DNA from: Mycobacterium malmoense
Lineage (GTDB): Bacteria; Actinomycetota; Actinomycetes; Mycobacteriales; Mycobacteriaceae
DNA length: 64,000 nucleotides
Direction of reading: 5' to 3'
NCBI RefSeq assembly: GCF_019645855.1
Contig: NZ_CP080999.1
Span: forward strand, 1,860,001 to 1,924,000
Shown: positions 52,549 to 60,578 of the stretch, piece by piece
Position numbering within the stretch: the first letter of the stretch is position 1
How the letters are laid out: the number at the start of each line of letters is the position of its first letter
The notes under the pieces: model-generated
Told to the model about the DNA's origin: nothing
Seen by the model: only the letters and a program-made list of their open reading frames with translations
The model's database searches: none
Program-made: the position numbers and the translations under genes

Positions 52549-52558
52549 AGGGTAATCT
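52549..52558. promoter_or_regulatory. Overlapping divergent -10 boxes for dut and DUF3093 gene
   Basis: AGGGTAATCT holds TAATCT for dut (52553-52558, plus strand, 8 nt before GTG 52567) and TACCCT for the DUF3093 gene (52549-52554, minus strand, 7 nt before GTG 52541). The two hexamers share the central TA, so only one polymerase can occupy the site at a time. Confidence 0.65.
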
Positions 52559-52566
52559 GTGGCCCC

Positions 52567-53031
52567 GTGTCGACTAGTCTGGCCATCGTCCGTCTTGACC
52601 CCGGCCTGCCGCTGCCCCAACGCGCCCACGACGGCGACGCCGGGGTCGATCTCTACAGCGCCGAAGACGTCAAGCTGGACCCGGGGCGGCGGGCCCTGGT
52701 GCGAACGGGCGTCGCGGTCGCCATTCCGTTCGGAATGGTCGGCTTGGTCCATCCTCGCTCGGGATTGGCTGCGCGCGTTGGGCTTTCGATCGTCAACAGT
52801 CCGGGCACGATCGACGCGGGCTATCGTGGCGAGATCAAGGTTGCGCTGATCAACCTCGACTCGGTCGAGCCCATCGTGGTGCACCGCGGCGACCGCATCG
52901 CCCAGTTGCTGGTGCAGCGGGTCGAATTGGTAGAGCTGGTTGAGGTTTCGTCGTTCGACGAGGCCGGGCTGGCCCAAACATCCCGTGGCGACGGTGGCCA
53001 CGGTTCCTCCGGAGGACATGCGAGTTTGTGA
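52567..53031 (+). CDS. dut: Dut, dUTP pyrophosphatase
   Basis: Hydrolyses dUTP to dUMP, keeping uracil out of DNA and supplying ThyX (window start). 154 residues, exactly the length I recall for M. tuberculosis. All five motifs are visible: DGDAGVDLYSAED, HPRSGLA, NSPGTIDAGYRGEI, RGDRIAQLLV and the Gly-rich C-terminal RGDGGHGSSGGHASL. GTG 52567 gives VSTSLAIVRLD. It overlaps the start of the MIRU that leads into the DUF3710 gene. Confidence 0.97.
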   Translation: MSTSLAIVRLDPGLPLPQRAHDGDAGVDLYSAEDVKLDPGRRALVRTGVAVAIPFGMVGLVHPRSGLAARVGLSIVNSPGTIDAGYRGEIKVALINLDSVEPIVVHRGDRIAQLLVQRVELVELVEVSSFDEAGLAQTSRGDGGHGSSGGHASL

Positions 53032-53110
53032 CCGCCGGCGACGATGCAGAAAGGAGTCGCGATGAGGTGGGGGTACCACCCGCGTGCGGGGGAGAGCGGC
53101 GCTTGTGATG
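53029..53110 (+). repeat. MIRU (mycobacterial interspersed repetitive unit)
   Basis: 82 bp running from the dut TGA (53029-53031) to the next ATG (53108-53110). It has the MIRU landmarks I recall: TGACCGCCGGCGACGATGCAG, GCGATGAGG, GTGGGGGTACCACCCGCGTGCGGGGG and AGAGCGGCGC before the ATG. MIRUs characteristically join the stop of one gene to the start of the next. A single copy is present. Confidence 0.85.
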
Positions 53111-53881
53111 GCATTCGGTAGACGCTCAGGCAAAGACGACAACGAAGACACGTCCGTCGGGCCGGCCGGCGAACACGCCGAACCCGAGGACGGCGTCGCG
53201 GCGCAGGCCCCCGCGGAGCCGGATGAGGCAGAAGAGCTCTCAGAAGAGCTCGAGGGCCCGTTCGACATCGACGACTTCGACGACCCCGCGGTCGCCGAGT
53301 TGGCCCGGCTCGACCTGGGCGCGGTGCTCATTCCCATGCCGGACGCTGGGCAGCTGCAGGTCGAGCTGACCGAGACCGGCGTCCCGAGCGCCGTGTGGGT
53401 AGTCACGCCGAACGGTCGTTTCACCATCGCCGCCTATGCGGCACCCAAGACGGGCGGGCTGTGGCGGGAGGTCGCCGGCGAGCTCGCCGAGTCGCTGCGC
53501 TCGAACTCGGCCAACGTCAGCATCCAGGACGGCCCGTGGGGTCGCGAAGTCGTCGGTGTCGCCGCCGGCGTGGTGCGTTTCATCGGGGTCGACGGCTACC
53601 GCTGGATGATCCGCTGCGTCATCAACGGCCCGCACGAGACCATCGCGACGTTGGACCGGGAGGCGCGTGCGGCGTTGGCGGACACCGTCGTTCGTCGCGG
53701 TGAGACGCCGCTCCCGGTACGGACGCCGCTGCCCGTGCGGCTGCCCGAGCCGATGGCCGAACAGCTGCGGGCGGCCGCGGCCGCGCGACAGGCCGAGGCT
53801 CAGCCGGCCAACGAGCCGGCGGCGCGGCGCAGCGCCGACGGATCGGCCATGCAGCAGCTGCGCACCACGACCGGCGGCTGA
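53108..53881 (+). CDS. DUF3710 protein (Rv2696c)
   Basis: 257 residues. An acidic disordered N-terminus (about 1-55, many Glu/Asp) precedes the DUF3710 core (ARLDLGAVLIPMPDAGQLQVELTETG; GLWREVAGELAESLRSNSANVSIQDGPWGREV; MIRCVINGPHETI). A Pro/Arg-rich linker and Ala-rich tail follow. Function unknown; the dut linkage is conserved. ATG 53108 (MAFGRRSGKD) is at the MIRU border and has no normal Shine-Dalgarno; the GTG at 53105 is adjacent. Probably translated from the dut mRNA. Confidence 0.85.
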   Translation: MAFGRRSGKDDNEDTSVGPAGEHAEPEDGVAAQAPAEPDEAEELSEELEGPFDIDDFDDPAVAELARLDLGAVLIPMPDAGQLQVELTETGVPSAVWVVTPNGRFTIAAYAAPKTGGLWREVAGELAESLRSNSANVSIQDGPWGREVVGVAAGVVRFIGVDGYRWMIRCVINGPHETIATLDREARAALADTVVRRGETPLPVRTPLPVRLPEPMAEQLRAAAAARQAEAQPANEPAARRSADGSAMQQLRTTTGG

Positions 53882-53887
53882 CTGCGG

Positions 53888-54610
53888 TCAGAGGTCGGCG
53901 AGGGCGGCCAGGCAGGCCGCCCCCAGCGCGGCGGGGTCCGCGCCGATCTGATCCAGCGTCACCGCCCGCAGCGCGGCCCGCGGCGCGGCGGCGACCCAGT
54001 CGACGGCCACCTGCAGCGGGTGGATCGGATCGTCGACCGCGGCGGCCACCGCCAGCGGCGCCGCCAGCCGGGACAGGTCGGCGCAGCTCGGCGCGACGTA
54101 GGCCGCCGCTGCTTCCATGGCGTCGGGCAATTGTGGCCACTGGGCACGCCACGACCGGGTCAGCTCGTCGGCCAGCCACGGCGGGCTGGACGCCCGCATC
54201 TGCGTGGTCGTTGCCGCCAAGCCGTCCGCACGCAGCCGGGACGCCGAATGCCGCGCCGCGAGAGCCGCCGGCGCGGCCGCGGGGGCGCCGGCCCAGGCCG
54301 GCAGCGCGGCCAGGACGGCGATCGCCTGACCGGGATGGGTCAGCGCCCACGCGGCCGCCACCGCGGCGCCGATCGAGACACCGCCGACGCCGATCGGGCC
54401 CAGCCGCGCGGCGCCATCGAGGGCGGACAGATAGCCGTCGATCAACCGGCCCGGCTGGGGTCGCGGGGCCACCAGCGACGCGCCGGCTTGGCGCAAGGGG
54501 CCGGAAAACGCCCGGTGAACGTAGTTGTCGTCGGAGCCGGTCCCGGGTAACAACACCGTCGTAACACCGCGCAGATCGACAGCCACCCCTCGATATTGCC
54601 CGGCCGTCAC
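53888..54610 (-). CDS. Alpha/beta-hydrolase-like protein (Rv2695)
   Basis: 240 residues. LLPGTGSDDNYV resembles the oxyanion loop and VGGVSIGAAVA is a nucleophile elbow with Ser in GxSxG (GVSIG). Ala-rich C-terminal half; a histidine in DDPIHPLQ could complete the triad. The substrate is unknown. GTG 54610 has GGAG upstream. Convergent with the DUF3710 gene with 6 bp between stops, divergent from the OB-fold gene. Confidence 0.8.
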   Translation of the reverse strand: MTAGQYRGVAVDLRGVTTVLLPGTGSDDNYVHRAFSGPLRQAGASLVAPRPQPGRLIDGYLSALDGAARLGPIGVGGVSIGAAVAAAWALTHPGQAIAVLAALPAWAGAPAAAPAALAARHSASRLRADGLAATTTQMRASSPPWLADELTRSWRAQWPQLPDAMEAAAAYVAPSCADLSRLAAPLAVAAAVDDPIHPLQVAVDWVAAAPRAALRAVTLDQIGADPAALGAACLAALADL

Positions 54611-54722
54611 GGATGCTCCAACACCGCGTTTGGTTCGGTTGGCGCTCGGGAACCAAGAGGTCTACGGTGTCCGTTGCATAGATCGAAGCACCGAGGCTTT
54701 ATCAGCATTGTCAGGAGCGGCC

Positions 54723-55091
54723 ATGGGGGCTCAAGGTTATCTGCGCCGGCTCACCCGCCGGTTGACAGAGGACCCGGAGCAACGCGACTCCGAGGAGTTG
54801 TCCGACGAAGTCGCAAGTACCGGCGCGCAACGTGTGATCGACTGCGAGCGTGGCCAGGAGGTCACGATGGTCGGCACCTTGCGCAGCGTCGAAACGAACG
54901 GCAAGGGTTGTTCCGGCGGGGTTCGCGCCGAATTGTTCGACGGCAGCGACACCGTCACGCTGGTGTGGTTGGGGCAGCGCCGCATTCCCGGCATCGACTC
55001 GGGCCGCACGCTGCGCGTGCGGGGCCGGCTGGGCAAGCTGGAGAACGGAACCAAGGCCATCTACAACCCGCACTACGAAATTCAGCGGTGA
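54723..55091 (+). CDS. OB-fold nucleic-acid-binding domain protein (Rv2694c)
   Basis: 122 residues with an OB fold (MVGTLRSVETNGKGCSGGVRAELFDGSDTVTLVWLGQRRIPGIDSGRTLRVRGRL), likely binding single-stranded DNA or RNA. Highly conserved in mycobacteria; no assigned function. ATG 54723 has AGGAG 6 nt upstream and gives MGAQGYLRRL; the longer opening to 54525 is not conserved. Its TGA overlaps the next GTG (GTGA), coupling it to the DUF3159 gene. Confidence 0.88.
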   Translation: MGAQGYLRRLTRRLTEDPEQRDSEELSDEVASTGAQRVIDCERGQEVTMVGTLRSVETNGKGCSGGVRAELFDGSDTVTLVWLGQRRIPGIDSGRTLRVRGRLGKLENGTKAIYNPHYEIQR

Positions 55092-55768
55092 CCGTCCCAA
55101 GCGATTTCGGGGGCGAGTCCGCCGCCATCACTCGTCGCACCAGTCCGGAACGGCTGCTGGCGCAGGTGGGCGGGGTGAGCGGCATCATCTACTCGTCGCT
55201 GCCGGTGGTGACCTTCGTGGTGGTTTCCGGCATGTCCGGCTTGTTGCCCGCAATCGGATCGGCGCTGGGCGTGGCGGCGCTGGTCTTGCTGTGGCAGCTG
55301 ATTCGGCGGGAATCGACGCGGCCGGCCTTGTCCGGGTTCCTGGGGGTCGCGGTCTGCGCGCTGACCGCCTACCTGGTGGGGCAGTCCAAGGGCTACTTCC
55401 TGTTGGGCATCTGGACGTCCTTGCTGTGGGCGGCGGTCTTCGCGGTGTCGGTGCTGATCCGCCGGCCGCTGGTCGGCTACGCCTGGGGCTGGGCCGGTGG
55501 GCGCGATCGCGGCTGGCGCGACGTGCCCCGGGCCGTCTACGCGTTCGACATCGCCTCGCTCTGCTGGACACTGGTGTTCGCCGCCCGGTTCGTGGTCCAG
55601 CGGCACCTCTACGACGCCGATCAGACCGGTTGGCTGGGGGTAGCGCGGATCGGGATGGGTTGGCCGCTGACCGTGCTGGCCGCACTGGCGACCTACATGG
55701 CGATCAAGGCCGCTCGGCGCGCCATATCGGCGCAAGAGGCGGCCGGCGCCGACACCGTCCGCGACTAA
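55088..55768 (+). CDS. DUF3159 membrane protein (Rv2693c)
   Basis: 226 residues, six hydrophobic segments between about 30 and 205, DUF3159 family (LLAQVGGVSGIIYSSLPVVTFVVV; GWAGGRDRGWRDVPRAVYAFDIAS). GTG 55088 overlaps the preceding stop by three bases within GTGA. Unknown function, conserved next to the TrkA-type genes ceoB/ceoC, with which it is convergent (6 bp between stops); a link to ion transport is speculative. Confidence 0.85.
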   Translation: MTVPSDFGGESAAITRRTSPERLLAQVGGVSGIIYSSLPVVTFVVVSGMSGLLPAIGSALGVAALVLLWQLIRRESTRPALSGFLGVAVCALTAYLVGQSKGYFLLGIWTSLLWAAVFAVSVLIRRPLVGYAWGWAGGRDRGWRDVPRAVYAFDIASLCWTLVFAARFVVQRHLYDADQTGWLGVARIGMGWPLTVLAALATYMAIKAARRAISAQEAAGADTVRD

Positions 55769-55774
55769 CCGGCT

Positions 55775-56455
55775 TTATGGCCCGCCAGCCTCGCCGGTGG
55801 CCGGCAGCAGCAGCTTGCGCAGGTCCTCCTCGACCTCGGTGACCGCGACGAAGAGCAGCTCGTCGCCGCCTTCCAGCGGCTCGTCGGCCTCCGGCACGAT
55901 GACTCGCGGGCCGCGCAAGATCGTCACCAGCGCGGCATCCCGTGGCAGCTGCAGCCGGCGCACCGGCTTGCCGCCCCACGGCGTGTCGTCCGGCAGGGTG
56001 ATCTCGACCAGGTTGGCGTGGCCCCTGCGGAACTCCATGAGCCGCACCAGGTCGCCGACCGCGACGGCCTCCTCGATCAGCGAGGCCAGCATGCGCGGCG
56101 TGGACACCGCCACGTCTACACCCCAGGCGTCGGTGAACAGCCATTCGTTGCGGGGATCGTTGACCCGGGCCACCACCCGCGGTACCGCGAACTCGGTCTT
56201 GGCCAGCAGGGACAGCACCACGTTGACCTTGTCGTCGCCGGTCGCGGCGACCACCACGTCGAAATCCTCGAGGTGCACCGACTCCAGCAGGCTCAGTTCG
56301 CAGGCGTCGCCCAGGCGCCAGTGCGCGGCCGGGATGGCGTCGACTTCGACGTGGTCGGGGTTGCGTTCGACCAGGGTCACGTCATGGCCGTTGGCCAGGA
56401 GCTCGCGGCTGACCGAGCGGCCGACCGCGCCGGCCCCGGCGACAGCTACTTTCAC
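55775..56455 (-). CDS. ceoC: CeoC, TrkA-type potassium-uptake regulator 2
   Basis: 226 residues: an N-terminal RCK/TrkA_N Rossmann domain (VAGAGAVGRSVSRELLANG; acidic VVAATGDDKVN) and a C-terminal TrkA_C domain (RRLQLPRDAALVTILRG). Binds NAD(H) or nucleotides and gates K+ transport. It overlaps ceoB by 4 nt (ATGA), so the pair is one operon and probably a heteromer. No membrane subunit is in the pair; the APC-type permease gene next to it is a possible partner (inference). Confidence 0.9.
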   Translation of the reverse strand: MKVAVAGAGAVGRSVSRELLANGHDVTLVERNPDHVEVDAIPAAHWRLGDACELSLLESVHLEDFDVVVAATGDDKVNVVLSLLAKTEFAVPRVVARVNDPRNEWLFTDAWGVDVAVSTPRMLASLIEEAVAVGDLVRLMEFRRGHANLVEITLPDDTPWGGKPVRRLQLPRDAALVTILRGPRVIVPEADEPLEGGDELLFVAVTEVEEDLRKLLLPATGEAGGP

Positions 56456-57135
56456 TTCTGCGGTCCCGTCTCGAGATCCTCGCTCGGCGCCATCGCGGCG
56501 ATGGCCGCCGCCTCGGCGGCGCGACCGGATATTGCGGCGATGTAGACCTGATCACCGGCCTGGATGACGGTCTTCGGTTCCGGCAACACACCGGTGCCGA
56601 ACCGGATCAAAAACGCCACCCGGGCGCCGGTGGCCTGCTCCAGGTCGGTGGCCCGGTGCCCCACCCAGTCCTCGTGCAAGTTGACCTCGGCCACGGCGAC
56701 GGTGCCGGTGGGATCGCGCCATTTGGCGGTCTCGCTTTCCCGGGTGAGCGCGTTGAGCAGGCGATCCGTGGTCCACGGCACCGTCGCGATCGTCGGGATG
56801 CCGAGGCGTTCATAGACCTCGGCCCGCTTGGCGTCGTAAATCCGGGCGACGACGCGCTGGACACCAAAGGTCTCCCGGGCCAGCCGGGCCGAGATGATAT
56901 TGGAGTTGTCCCCGGAGGACACCGCGGCGAACGCCTCGGCCCCCTCGATGCCGGACTTCAGCAATACGTCCCGGTCGAATCCCTGGCCCAGCACCCGCTC
57001 GCCGGCGAACTCCGAGCTGAGCCGGTTGAACGCGGCGCCGTCGCGGTCGATGACCGCCACCTCGTGGCCGATTCGGGAGAGCGCGTCGGCCAACGACGAG
57101 CCCACCCGGCCGCAACCCATCACCACCACGCGCAC
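56452..57135 (-). CDS. ceoB: CeoB, TrkA-type potassium-uptake regulator 1
   Basis: 227 residues, the length I recall for Rv2691: RCK domain with MGCGRVGSSLADALSRIGHEV, AVSSGDNSNIISARLARETFG, then TrkA_C. GTG 57135 is preceded by AGAGGA and starts RVVVMGCG; the frame to 57201 overlaps nothing conserved. Paralog of ceoC. In M. tuberculosis the two proteins support K+ homeostasis and acid survival. Divergent from the APC-type permease. Confidence 0.92.
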   Translation of the reverse strand: MRVVVMGCGRVGSSLADALSRIGHEVAVIDRDGAAFNRLSSEFAGERVLGQGFDRDVLLKSGIEGAEAFAAVSSGDNSNIISARLARETFGVQRVVARIYDAKRAEVYERLGIPTIATVPWTTDRLLNALTRESETAKWRDPTGTVAVAEVNLHEDWVGHRATDLEQATGARVAFLIRFGTGVLPEPKTVIQAGDQVYIAAISGRAAEAAAIAAMAPSEDLETGPQK

Positions 57136-57265
57136 TTGAGGTCCTCTCGGCTGCGTCCTGCGCTCTTCGATCGGCAATCCGGCTTGGCCAGCCGATTTCA
57201 ATCCGTCCGGAACATTCTCGCCTACGAAACGCTAGCAAGCCCGCCTGGGCTTACCCTTGGCTCTC

Positions 57266-59260
57266 GTGTCCAAACTTTCCACCGCCGCGCGTCGGTTGCT
57301 TATCGGTCAGCCGTTTCGCAGCGACCGGCTGAGTCACACCCTGCTGCCCAAGCGGATCGCCTTGCCGGTGTTCGCCTCCGATGCCCTGTCCTCGGTGGCG
57401 TACGCGCCCGAGGAGGTCTTCCTGATGCTGTCGGTGGCCGGGGTGACCGCGTACGCGCTGACGCCGTGGATCGGTCTTGCCGTGGCCGCGGTCATGTTGG
57501 TCGTGGTGGCCAGCTACCGGCAGAACGTGCACGCCTACCCGTCGGGCGGCGGCGACTACGAGGTGGTCACCACCAACCTCGGCGACACCGCCGGCCTCGT
57601 GGTCGCCAGCGCCCTGATGGTGGATTACGTTCTCACCGTTGCGGTTTCGACGGCATCAGCGATGTCGAACATCGGCTCCGCGATCCCGATCGTGGCCGAA
57701 CACAAGGTGTTCTTCTGTGTGGCGGCCATCGTGCTCGTGACGGCGTTGAACCTGCGCGGGGTCCGCGAGTCCGGGGTGGCTTTTGCCATCCCGACCTATG
57801 CGTTCATCGTCGGAATCCTCATCATGATCGGCTGGGGACTGTTCCGGATCTTTGTGCTGGGTGATCCGCTGCGGGCGGAATCCGCCGGTTTCCAGATGCA
57901 GGCCGCGCACGGCCAGGTCGTCGGTTTCGCTTTGGTGTTCCTGGTGGCGCGGTCGTTCTCCTCGGGGTGTGCGGCGCTGACCGGTGTCGAGGCGATCAGC
58001 AACGGGGTGCCGGCGTTTCAGAAACCCAAGTCGCGCAACGCCGCGACGACGCTGCTGATGCTGGGAGCAATCGCGGTGACCCTGCTGATGGGCATCATCG
58101 TGCTGGCCCAGAAGATCGGGGTTCAGCTTGTCGAGGATCCCGCAACGCAGCTGTCCGGCGCCCCACCGGGTTACTACCAGAAGACCTTGGTCGCGCAGCT
58201 GGCCGAGACCGTGTTCGGTAGCTTCCACCTCGGGTTCCTGCTGATCGCCACGGTGACCGCACTCATCCTGGCGCTGGCGGCCAACACCGCGTTCAACGGG
58301 TTCCCGGTGCTCGGCTCGGTCCTCGCGCAGCACAGCTACCTTCCGCGCCAACTGCACACCCGCGGAGACCGATTGACGTTCTCCAACGGGATCCTGTTCT
58401 TGGCGGTGGCGGCCCTGTTGGCGATCATCGCGTTCCGGGCCGAGGTCACCGCGCTGATCCAGCTGTACATCGTCGGCGTGTTCATATCCTTCACGCTGAG
58501 CCAAATTGGCATGGTCCGGCACTGGACCCGGTTGCTGCGCACCGAGACCGATCCGTCGGCGCGGCGCAAGATGATGCGCTCGCGGGTGGTCAACACGGTC
58601 GGCTTGCTTTCCACCGGCGCGGTGTTGCTGGTGGTCCTGGTCACCAAGTTTGTCGCCGGGGCGTGGATCGCCGTCGTCGCGATGAGTGCGCTGTTCATCA
58701 TCATGAAATTGATTCGTCGGCACTATGCCACCGTCAGCCGGGAATTGGAGGAGCAAGCCGCCGCCCAACACGACGTGGTGTTGCCCAGCCGCAACCACGC
58801 CGTGGTGCTGGTGTCGAAGTTGCACCTGCCGACCCTGCGCGCACTGGCCTACGCGCGCGCGACCCGCCCCGACACGCTCGAGGCGCTCACGGTCAGCGTC
58901 GACGACGCCGAAACCCGCGACCTGGTGCACAGGTGGGAGGACAGCGATATCAGCGTGCCGCTCAAGGTCATTGCCTCCCCGTACCGTGAAATCACCCGTC
59001 CGATACTCGACTACGTCAAACGGGTCAGCAAAGAGTCGGCGCGCACCGTGGTGACGGTGTTCATCCCCGAGTATGTGGTGGGCCATTGGTGGGAGCAGGT
59101 GCTGCACAACCAAAGCGCGCTGCGGCTCAAGGGCAGGTTGCTGTTCATGCCCAACGTGATGGTGACTTCCGTTCCGTGGCAATTGAATTCGTCGGAGCGA
59201 CTCAGGACGTTGCAGCACCACGCGGCGCCCGGCGACGCCCGTCGCGGAATCTTCGATTGA
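57266..59260 (+). CDS. APC-superfamily permease (Rv2690c)
   Basis: 664 residues: twelve membrane helices (about 35-480) of the amino-acid/K+ APC fold, with SSVAYAPEEV and YPSGGGDYEVVTTNLG in the substrate region, followed by a soluble C-terminal domain (about 500-664) resembling universal-stress/nucleotide-binding folds (VVLVSKLHLPTLRALAYARATRPD). This layout is that of KimA-type K+ transporters, which fits the neighbouring RCK genes ceoB/ceoC (inference). GTG 57266 starts VSKLSTAARRLL; TACCCT ends 8 nt upstream. The stop overlaps the next start. Confidence 0.85.
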   Translation: MSKLSTAARRLLIGQPFRSDRLSHTLLPKRIALPVFASDALSSVAYAPEEVFLMLSVAGVTAYALTPWIGLAVAAVMLVVVASYRQNVHAYPSGGGDYEVVTTNLGDTAGLVVASALMVDYVLTVAVSTASAMSNIGSAIPIVAEHKVFFCVAAIVLVTALNLRGVRESGVAFAIPTYAFIVGILIMIGWGLFRIFVLGDPLRAESAGFQMQAAHGQVVGFALVFLVARSFSSGCAALTGVEAISNGVPAFQKPKSRNAATTLLMLGAIAVTLLMGIIVLAQKIGVQLVEDPATQLSGAPPGYYQKTLVAQLAETVFGSFHLGFLLIATVTALILALAANTAFNGFPVLGSVLAQHSYLPRQLHTRGDRLTFSNGILFLAVAALLAIIAFRAEVTALIQLYIVGVFISFTLSQIGMVRHWTRLLRTETDPSARRKMMRSRVVNTVGLLSTGAVLLVVLVTKFVAGAWIAVVAMSALFIIMKLIRRHYATVSRELEEQAAAQHDVVLPSRNHAVVLVSKLHLPTLRALAYARATRPDTLEALTVSVDDAETRDLVHRWEDSDISVPLKVIASPYREITRPILDYVKRVSKESARTVVTVFIPEYVVGHWWEQVLHNQSALRLKGRLLFMPNVMVTSVPWQLNSSERLRTLQHHAAPGDARRGIFD

Positions 59261-60483
59261 GCGTGGCGCCCGCCGACGACGAACTGACGGTGGTCACCGG
59301 CGCCCCCGCCAACGGCGGCAGCTGCGTGGCGCACCACGACGGCCGGGTCGTGTTCGTCCGCCACGCGCTGCCCGGCGAGCGGGTGCGGGTGCGGGTCACC
59401 GCGGACCGCGGCTCCTATTGGCACGCAGAGGTTCTCGAGGTGATCGAGCCGTCGGACGAGCGGATCCCGTCGCTGTGCCCAATCGCCGGGGTGGACGGTG
59501 CCGGGTGTTGCGATCTGGCGTTCGTCGTCCCGGAGGCGGCCCGCGTGCTCAAGGCGCAAGTCGTGGCCAACCAGTTGCAACGGCTGGGCGGACACCGCTG
59601 GGGCGGCCCAGGCACGGGAGCCGAACCGCTGTCGGATTCCGGTCCCACCGGTTGGCGCACCAGGGTCCGGCTCGACGTGGGCGCCGACCGTCGCCCCGGG
59701 TTCCACCGGTACCACAGCGACGAGCTGGTGACCGACCTGCGCTGCGCGCAGCTGCCGGCCGGGATGCTCGACGGCCTGGCTGAGGCTTGCTCTAAGGCTG
59801 ACTGGCCTGCCGCCACCCAGCTGCACGTGGCCCTCGACGACGATGGCGAGCGCCACGTGGTGCGCACGCTGCGGCAACGCAACCGGACCGCGACCGAGGT
59901 GGTGGAAGGCAGCTACGAGGCGGTGCAGCGGGTGGGGGCGCGCGGCTGGCGGGTGCCCGTGACGGCGTTCTGGCAGGCGCACCGGGACGCCGCGCGCGTC
60001 TACAGCGGCCTGGTCGCCGACTGGGCGCAGCCCGGCGCCGGCATGACCGTCTGGGATCTCTACGGCGGCGCGGGCGTTTTCGCCGCGGCGCTCGGCGAAG
60101 CGGTGGGGGAGACGGGGCGGGTGCTGACGGTCGACACGTCGCGGGCTGCGACGCGGGCGGCCCGGGCCGCGCTGGCCGACCTGCCGCAGATCGACGTCGT
60201 CACCGATTCGGTGCGCCGCGCGCTGACGGCGCAGCGGGCGGGCGCCTCAAGGGCAGACGTGGCGGTGCTGGATCCGCCGCGCACCGGCGCCGGGCGCGAC
60301 GTCATCGACCTCCTGGCCGCCGCCGGGGTCCCACGGGTGGTGCACATCGGCTGCGAGGCGGCGTCGTTCGCGCGCGATATCGGCCTGTATCGCGGCCATG
60401 GCTACACCGTCGAGAAGCTGCGGGTGTTCGATGCGTTCCCGTTGACCCATCACACCGAATGCGTGGCGCTGCTGACCCGTTAG
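59257..60483 (+). CDS. TRAM-domain RNA (uracil-5)-methyltransferase, TrmA/RlmD type (Rv2689c)
   Basis: 408 residues: N-terminal TRAM domain (GSCVAHHDGRVVFVRHALPGERVRVRV), a Cys cluster (LCPIAGVDGAGCCDL) like the Fe-S site of RlmD, the SAM motif WDLYGGAGVFAAALG, DPPRTGAG, and the catalytic Cys in VHIGCEAASFARD. It methylates U in rRNA or tRNA; which one is not determinable. TTG 59257 overlaps the preceding TGA (TTGA) and gives MSVAPADDELT, matching the M. tuberculosis start; GTG 59263 is two codons later. Confidence 0.88.
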   Translation: MSVAPADDELTVVTGAPANGGSCVAHHDGRVVFVRHALPGERVRVRVTADRGSYWHAEVLEVIEPSDERIPSLCPIAGVDGAGCCDLAFVVPEAARVLKAQVVANQLQRLGGHRWGGPGTGAEPLSDSGPTGWRTRVRLDVGADRRPGFHRYHSDELVTDLRCAQLPAGMLDGLAEACSKADWPAATQLHVALDDDGERHVVRTLRQRNRTATEVVEGSYEAVQRVGARGWRVPVTAFWQAHRDAARVYSGLVADWAQPGAGMTVWDLYGGAGVFAAALGEAVGETGRVLTVDTSRAATRAARAALADLPQIDVVTDSVRRALTAQRAGASRADVAVLDPPRTGAGRDVIDLLAAAGVPRVVHIGCEAASFARDIGLYRGHGYTVEKLRVFDAFPLTHHTECVALLTR

Positions 60484-60496
60484 GCTTTCACCGCCG

Positions 60497-60559
60497 CGCC
60501 GAGACTGCGCTCAGGGTGCCGGTAACGCGATTGCACACGCTCTACGCGCAGACTCGGCG
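60497..60559. repeat. Imperfect palindrome between convergent genes
   Basis: Arms 60497-60510 (CGCCGAGACTGCGC) and 60546-60559 pair at 13 of 14 positions around a 35-nt loop. A second inverted copy of the GAGACTGCG core lies at 60567-60576. It is a weaker member of the palindrome family at 13869 and a possible bidirectional terminator between the methyltransferase and the permease. Confidence 0.55.
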
Positions 60560-60578
60560 CCGCCACCGCAGTCTCGCC

